Of a DNA stretch of 6,860 nt, positions 5,507-6,860 are shown piece by piece (position 1 is the stretch's first letter; each line of letters starts with the position of its first letter). Under the pieces are notes generated by a model, which saw only the letters and a list, made by a program, of their open reading frames with translations, had not been told where the DNA came from and made no database searches. Both the position numbers and the translations under genes were made by a program. The stretch comes from Oscillospiraceae bacterium (GTDB taxonomy: Bacteria; Bacillota; Clostridia; Clostridiales; Clostridiaceae). The stretch spans positions 1 through 6,860 of the forward strand of contig WQUF01000108.1 in assembly GCA_009785875.1 (NCBI GenBank). The letters are read 5' to 3'.

Positions 5507-5512
5507 ATTATA
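5507..5512 (-). promoter_or_regulatory. Possible -10 of the propeller gene
   Basis: TATAAT on minus sits 17 nt before the ATG and abuts the ribosome site (TATAATGTGGGAGGG). A start 7 nt downstream would give a leader of about 10 nt that cuts into the ribosome site. No good -35 is seen 17 bp upstream. The same TATAATGTG-GAGG arrangement occurs before the ParB-like gene (1207-1218). Confidence 0.35.
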
Positions 5513-5540
5513 ATATGATCCATTTGCTCACTTTGACATT

Positions 5541-5582
5541 AAAAAAGCTAATAAATTTGCATTAAGCAATTTATTAGCTTTT
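5541..5582 (-). terminator. Intrinsic terminator of bpsA
   Basis: On minus, arm AAAAGCTAATAAATTGC (5582-5566), loop TTAAT, then the matching arm GCAAATTTATTAGCTTTT (5560-5543) with a single bulged base, ending in a run of six T (5546-5541). The bpsA stop codon (5576-5574) lies inside the first arm, so the terminator begins within the last codons of the gene. Confidence 0.85.
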
Positions 5583-6737
5583 AGAATTATAATTTTTATT
5601 TTGAATGATAAATGTGTGAGACTTGCACTTATTGCAGCCTAAGTTTTTTAATTCTTCAATGGTTTTAATCCTTTTTTCATGTCCTATTTCATATTTTTCC
5701 TTACAATTTTTACAAACATATATTTTAACTCTATTCTTTATTTCACCTGTATATATATTACCTGAAAAGCTTTCTTCTTTAAGATTTTTAGATAAACTAG
5801 TTGTGTTTAAATGTATAAATTGCCCTTCGTTTCCTATGATCCCTGCGCCAACATATCTGTTAAAGCCTTTGATTATCTCTATAGGGACGATATTTAAGTC
5901 AGTAAATATTTTCATCATATTTAAAGTAAAATCCGGAGATTTATGACCATATGAAAGAAATATAGAAAGCCCTTTTTCTTTTTTCATGGTTTCTAATCCT
6001 CTTTTTAAAAAAAGCTTAAGCCCATTTAAAGTGTAAGGGGGATCTGTGAAGAAGGAATCAAATTTATTCTTCAATTCATCTTTCATAGGATATCTTAAAT
6101 CCAAATTTTCACAAATAATATTTAAATTTAATTTAGCTGAGATTTCACTTATATAATCCAGGTACCTATTATCAATATCTATAACATATATGCATGCTTT
6201 ATCTTTAGGATCTTCAAATAAGTTTTTAATGATGAGAGATAAAGATACGCTAACCAGATCATCATCGCCGATGCACATTATTCTTTTTCCTATTAAGGAG
6301 CTATTTTTTAAACAGTATATCGCTCTTTTTAAGCTTGTAGCCGCTGTGCAATTAGTTTGGTCGATGGTTAAATCTGCTTTAGGCCTATTATCCATTATTT
6401 CATTTAAACCGCTCAATATATCGTTAAATAAGGTAATATCATCATCTATTAACTCACTATATACCTGCTTTTTTATTCCTTTGTATTTAAGCTCTTCTTC
6501 AACATATCTATTTCCAATACTCGTGAGCTTAATTCCATTTTCTTGAATGACTATATTCTGCTTAATAAATTCCTTTTTAATAGCTGAAACTATTGGGATT
6601 GGAAGTTTAATAGCTTGAGCAATATCTTTATTCGATGTACTTCCGCTTAAGTATATTTCTCTCAAAAAAGCCTCTAATATATTTTTGCCTTCTTCTATGT
6701 TTACTTTATTATATGCACTTTCAATATAATCTTCCAC
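5574..6737 (-). CDS. bpsA: BpsA-family branched-chain polyamine (bis-aminopropyl spermidine) synthase
   Basis: A 387-aa protein. Residues about 18-78 form a winged helix ('SNKDIAQAIKLPIPIVSAIK', then 'LTSIGNRYV'). The catalytic Rossmann-like domain follows (about 95-315) with the family motifs: 'DQTNCTAATSLKRA' (126-139), GDDD (157-160), DIDN (187-190), LDLRYPM (212-218) and TDPPYT (231-236). In the archaeal enzyme the GDDD and DPPY motifs bind substrate and supply the catalytic Asp; the reaction moves aminopropyl groups from decarboxylated S-adenosylmethionine to spermidine, giving N4-bis(aminopropyl)spermidine, a nucleic-acid stabiliser of thermophiles. All these motifs are intact. The last 50 residues add C-x2-C (342/345) and C-x2-C (368/371), a probable zinc ribbon absent from the roughly 350-aa archaeal prototype as I recall it. 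The start is a GTG at 6737 with AAAGGA (6746-6751) 8 nt upstream. No speD, speE or other polyamine gene lies nearby, and a likely IS end sits 23 bp upstream. Confidence 0.85.
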   Translation of the reverse strand: MEDYIESAYNKVNIEEGKNILEAFLREIYLSGSTSNKDIAQAIKLPIPIVSAIKKEFIKQNIVIQENGIKLTSIGNRYVEEELKYKGIKKQVYSELIDDDITLFNDILSGLNEIMDNRPKADLTIDQTNCTAATSLKRAIYCLKNSSLIGKRIMCIGDDDLVSVSLSLIIKNLFEDPKDKACIYVIDIDNRYLDYISEISAKLNLNIICENLDLRYPMKDELKNKFDSFFTDPPYTLNGLKLFLKRGLETMKKEKGLSIFLSYGHKSPDFTLNMMKIFTDLNIVPIEIIKGFNRYVGAGIIGNEGQFIHLNTTSLSKNLKEESFSGNIYTGEIKNRVKIYVCKNCKEKYEIGHEKRIKTIEELKNLGCNKCKSHTFIIQNKNYNSKS

Positions 6738-6760
6738 TCAATCAATCCTTTAAATTTAAT

Positions 6761-6860
6761 GGGCTGTTGCATAATGAATAAACATGCTGACGCATGTTTA
6801 TTCATTATGCACAATTAAGCTGTAATTCCAACTTATTTTCTAACCACATAGATATTTAGC
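6761..6860. mobile_element. Probable end of an insertion sequence (partial)
   Basis: The sequence GGGCTGTTGCATAATGAATA (6761-6780) resembles terminal inverted repeats of common IS groups: IS1182-type ends begin GGGnCTGTTGCA, and IS6/IS26-type ends contain CTGTTGCAAA. The element would extend right, beyond the window, so no transposase, second terminal repeat or target duplication can be seen, and the family is undecided. The palindrome at 6768-6811 starts inside the repeat. The remaining 49 bases hold no gene. A possible outward promoter (TTGGAA 6831-6826, 16 bp, CATAAT 6809-6804, minus) points at bpsA. Confidence 0.4.
6768..6811. repeat. Perfect 20-bp palindrome upstream of bpsA
   Basis: Arms TGCATAATGAATAAACATGC (6768-6787) and its exact reverse complement (6792-6811) flank a 4-nt loop, TGAC. 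There is no run of T on either side, so it is not an ordinary intrinsic terminator. Subterminal hairpins are common at IS ends, where they can block transcription or translation entering from outside; this fits the IS interpretation. It could also be a free-standing small palindromic repeat. Confidence 0.9.

Noticed and set aside
6833..6860. A minus-strand frame ending LNIYVVRK-stop that could be the C-terminus of an IS transposase.
   Set aside because: Eight residues are too few to support any call; a longer sequence to the right is needed.

Overview
The window is AT-rich DNA (roughly 30% G+C by eye) with strong Shine-Dalgarno sites of the GGGAGG/GTGAGG type, TATAAT -10 boxes and hairpin-plus-T-tract terminators. 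This points to a low-GC Firmicute, most likely a clostridium. A DUF4364-type winged-helix protein and a two-OB-fold SSB fit Clostridia. A branched-chain polyamine synthase (BpsA family) makes a thermophilic or moderately thermophilic clostridium plausible, but that is inference from one gene. No ribosomal RNA, tRNA or CRISPR array is visible.

Layout, left to right. (1) 10-1200, minus: a ParB/Spo0J-like partition or nuclease-domain protein with no ParA next to it. Its upstream region carries two copies of a TATAAT-containing motif 21 bp apart and a hairpin. (2) 1201-1587: the only long gene-free stretch, with a two-way extended -10 element at 1439-1454. (3) 1588-1898, plus: a small antitoxin-like gene followed, with an ATGA overlap, by only the first 24 codons of a PIN/VapC-type toxin, which runs into a strong terminator. 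This is a decayed toxin-antitoxin locus with a surviving antitoxin. (4) 1932-4084, minus: three genes in a row, namely a 166-aa protein of unknown function, a two-OB-fold SSB and a 277-aa DUF4299-like protein. They are probably co-transcribed from a good promoter at 4153-4181, with a terminator after ssb that must be leaky or bypassed if the last gene is included. (5) 4312-4644, plus: a DUF4364-like winged-helix protein that looks short at its C-terminus. It is divergent from the ssb cluster and convergent with (6), sharing a TTAA stop with it. (6) 4641-5489, minus: a cytoplasmic beta-propeller (YncE/WD40-like) protein. (7) 5574-6737, minus: BpsA-family polyamine synthase with an N-terminal winged helix and a C-terminal four-cysteine putative zinc ribbon. 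(8) 6761-6860: a likely insertion-sequence end, containing a perfect 20-bp palindrome, only 23 bp upstream of the bpsA start.

The genes do not form one obvious pathway. The common theme is DNA maintenance (ParB-like, SSB, winged-helix regulator) combined with signs of recent reshaping: a truncated toxin, a shortened regulator butting against its neighbour, an orphan terminator, and an IS end where the bpsA promoter would be expected. I see no clearly new multi-gene defence or biosynthetic system. The best leads are the ParB-like upstream motif pair, the uncharacterised gene upstream of ssb, the zinc-ribbon form of BpsA with its IS-disrupted upstream region, and the two probable deletion scars.
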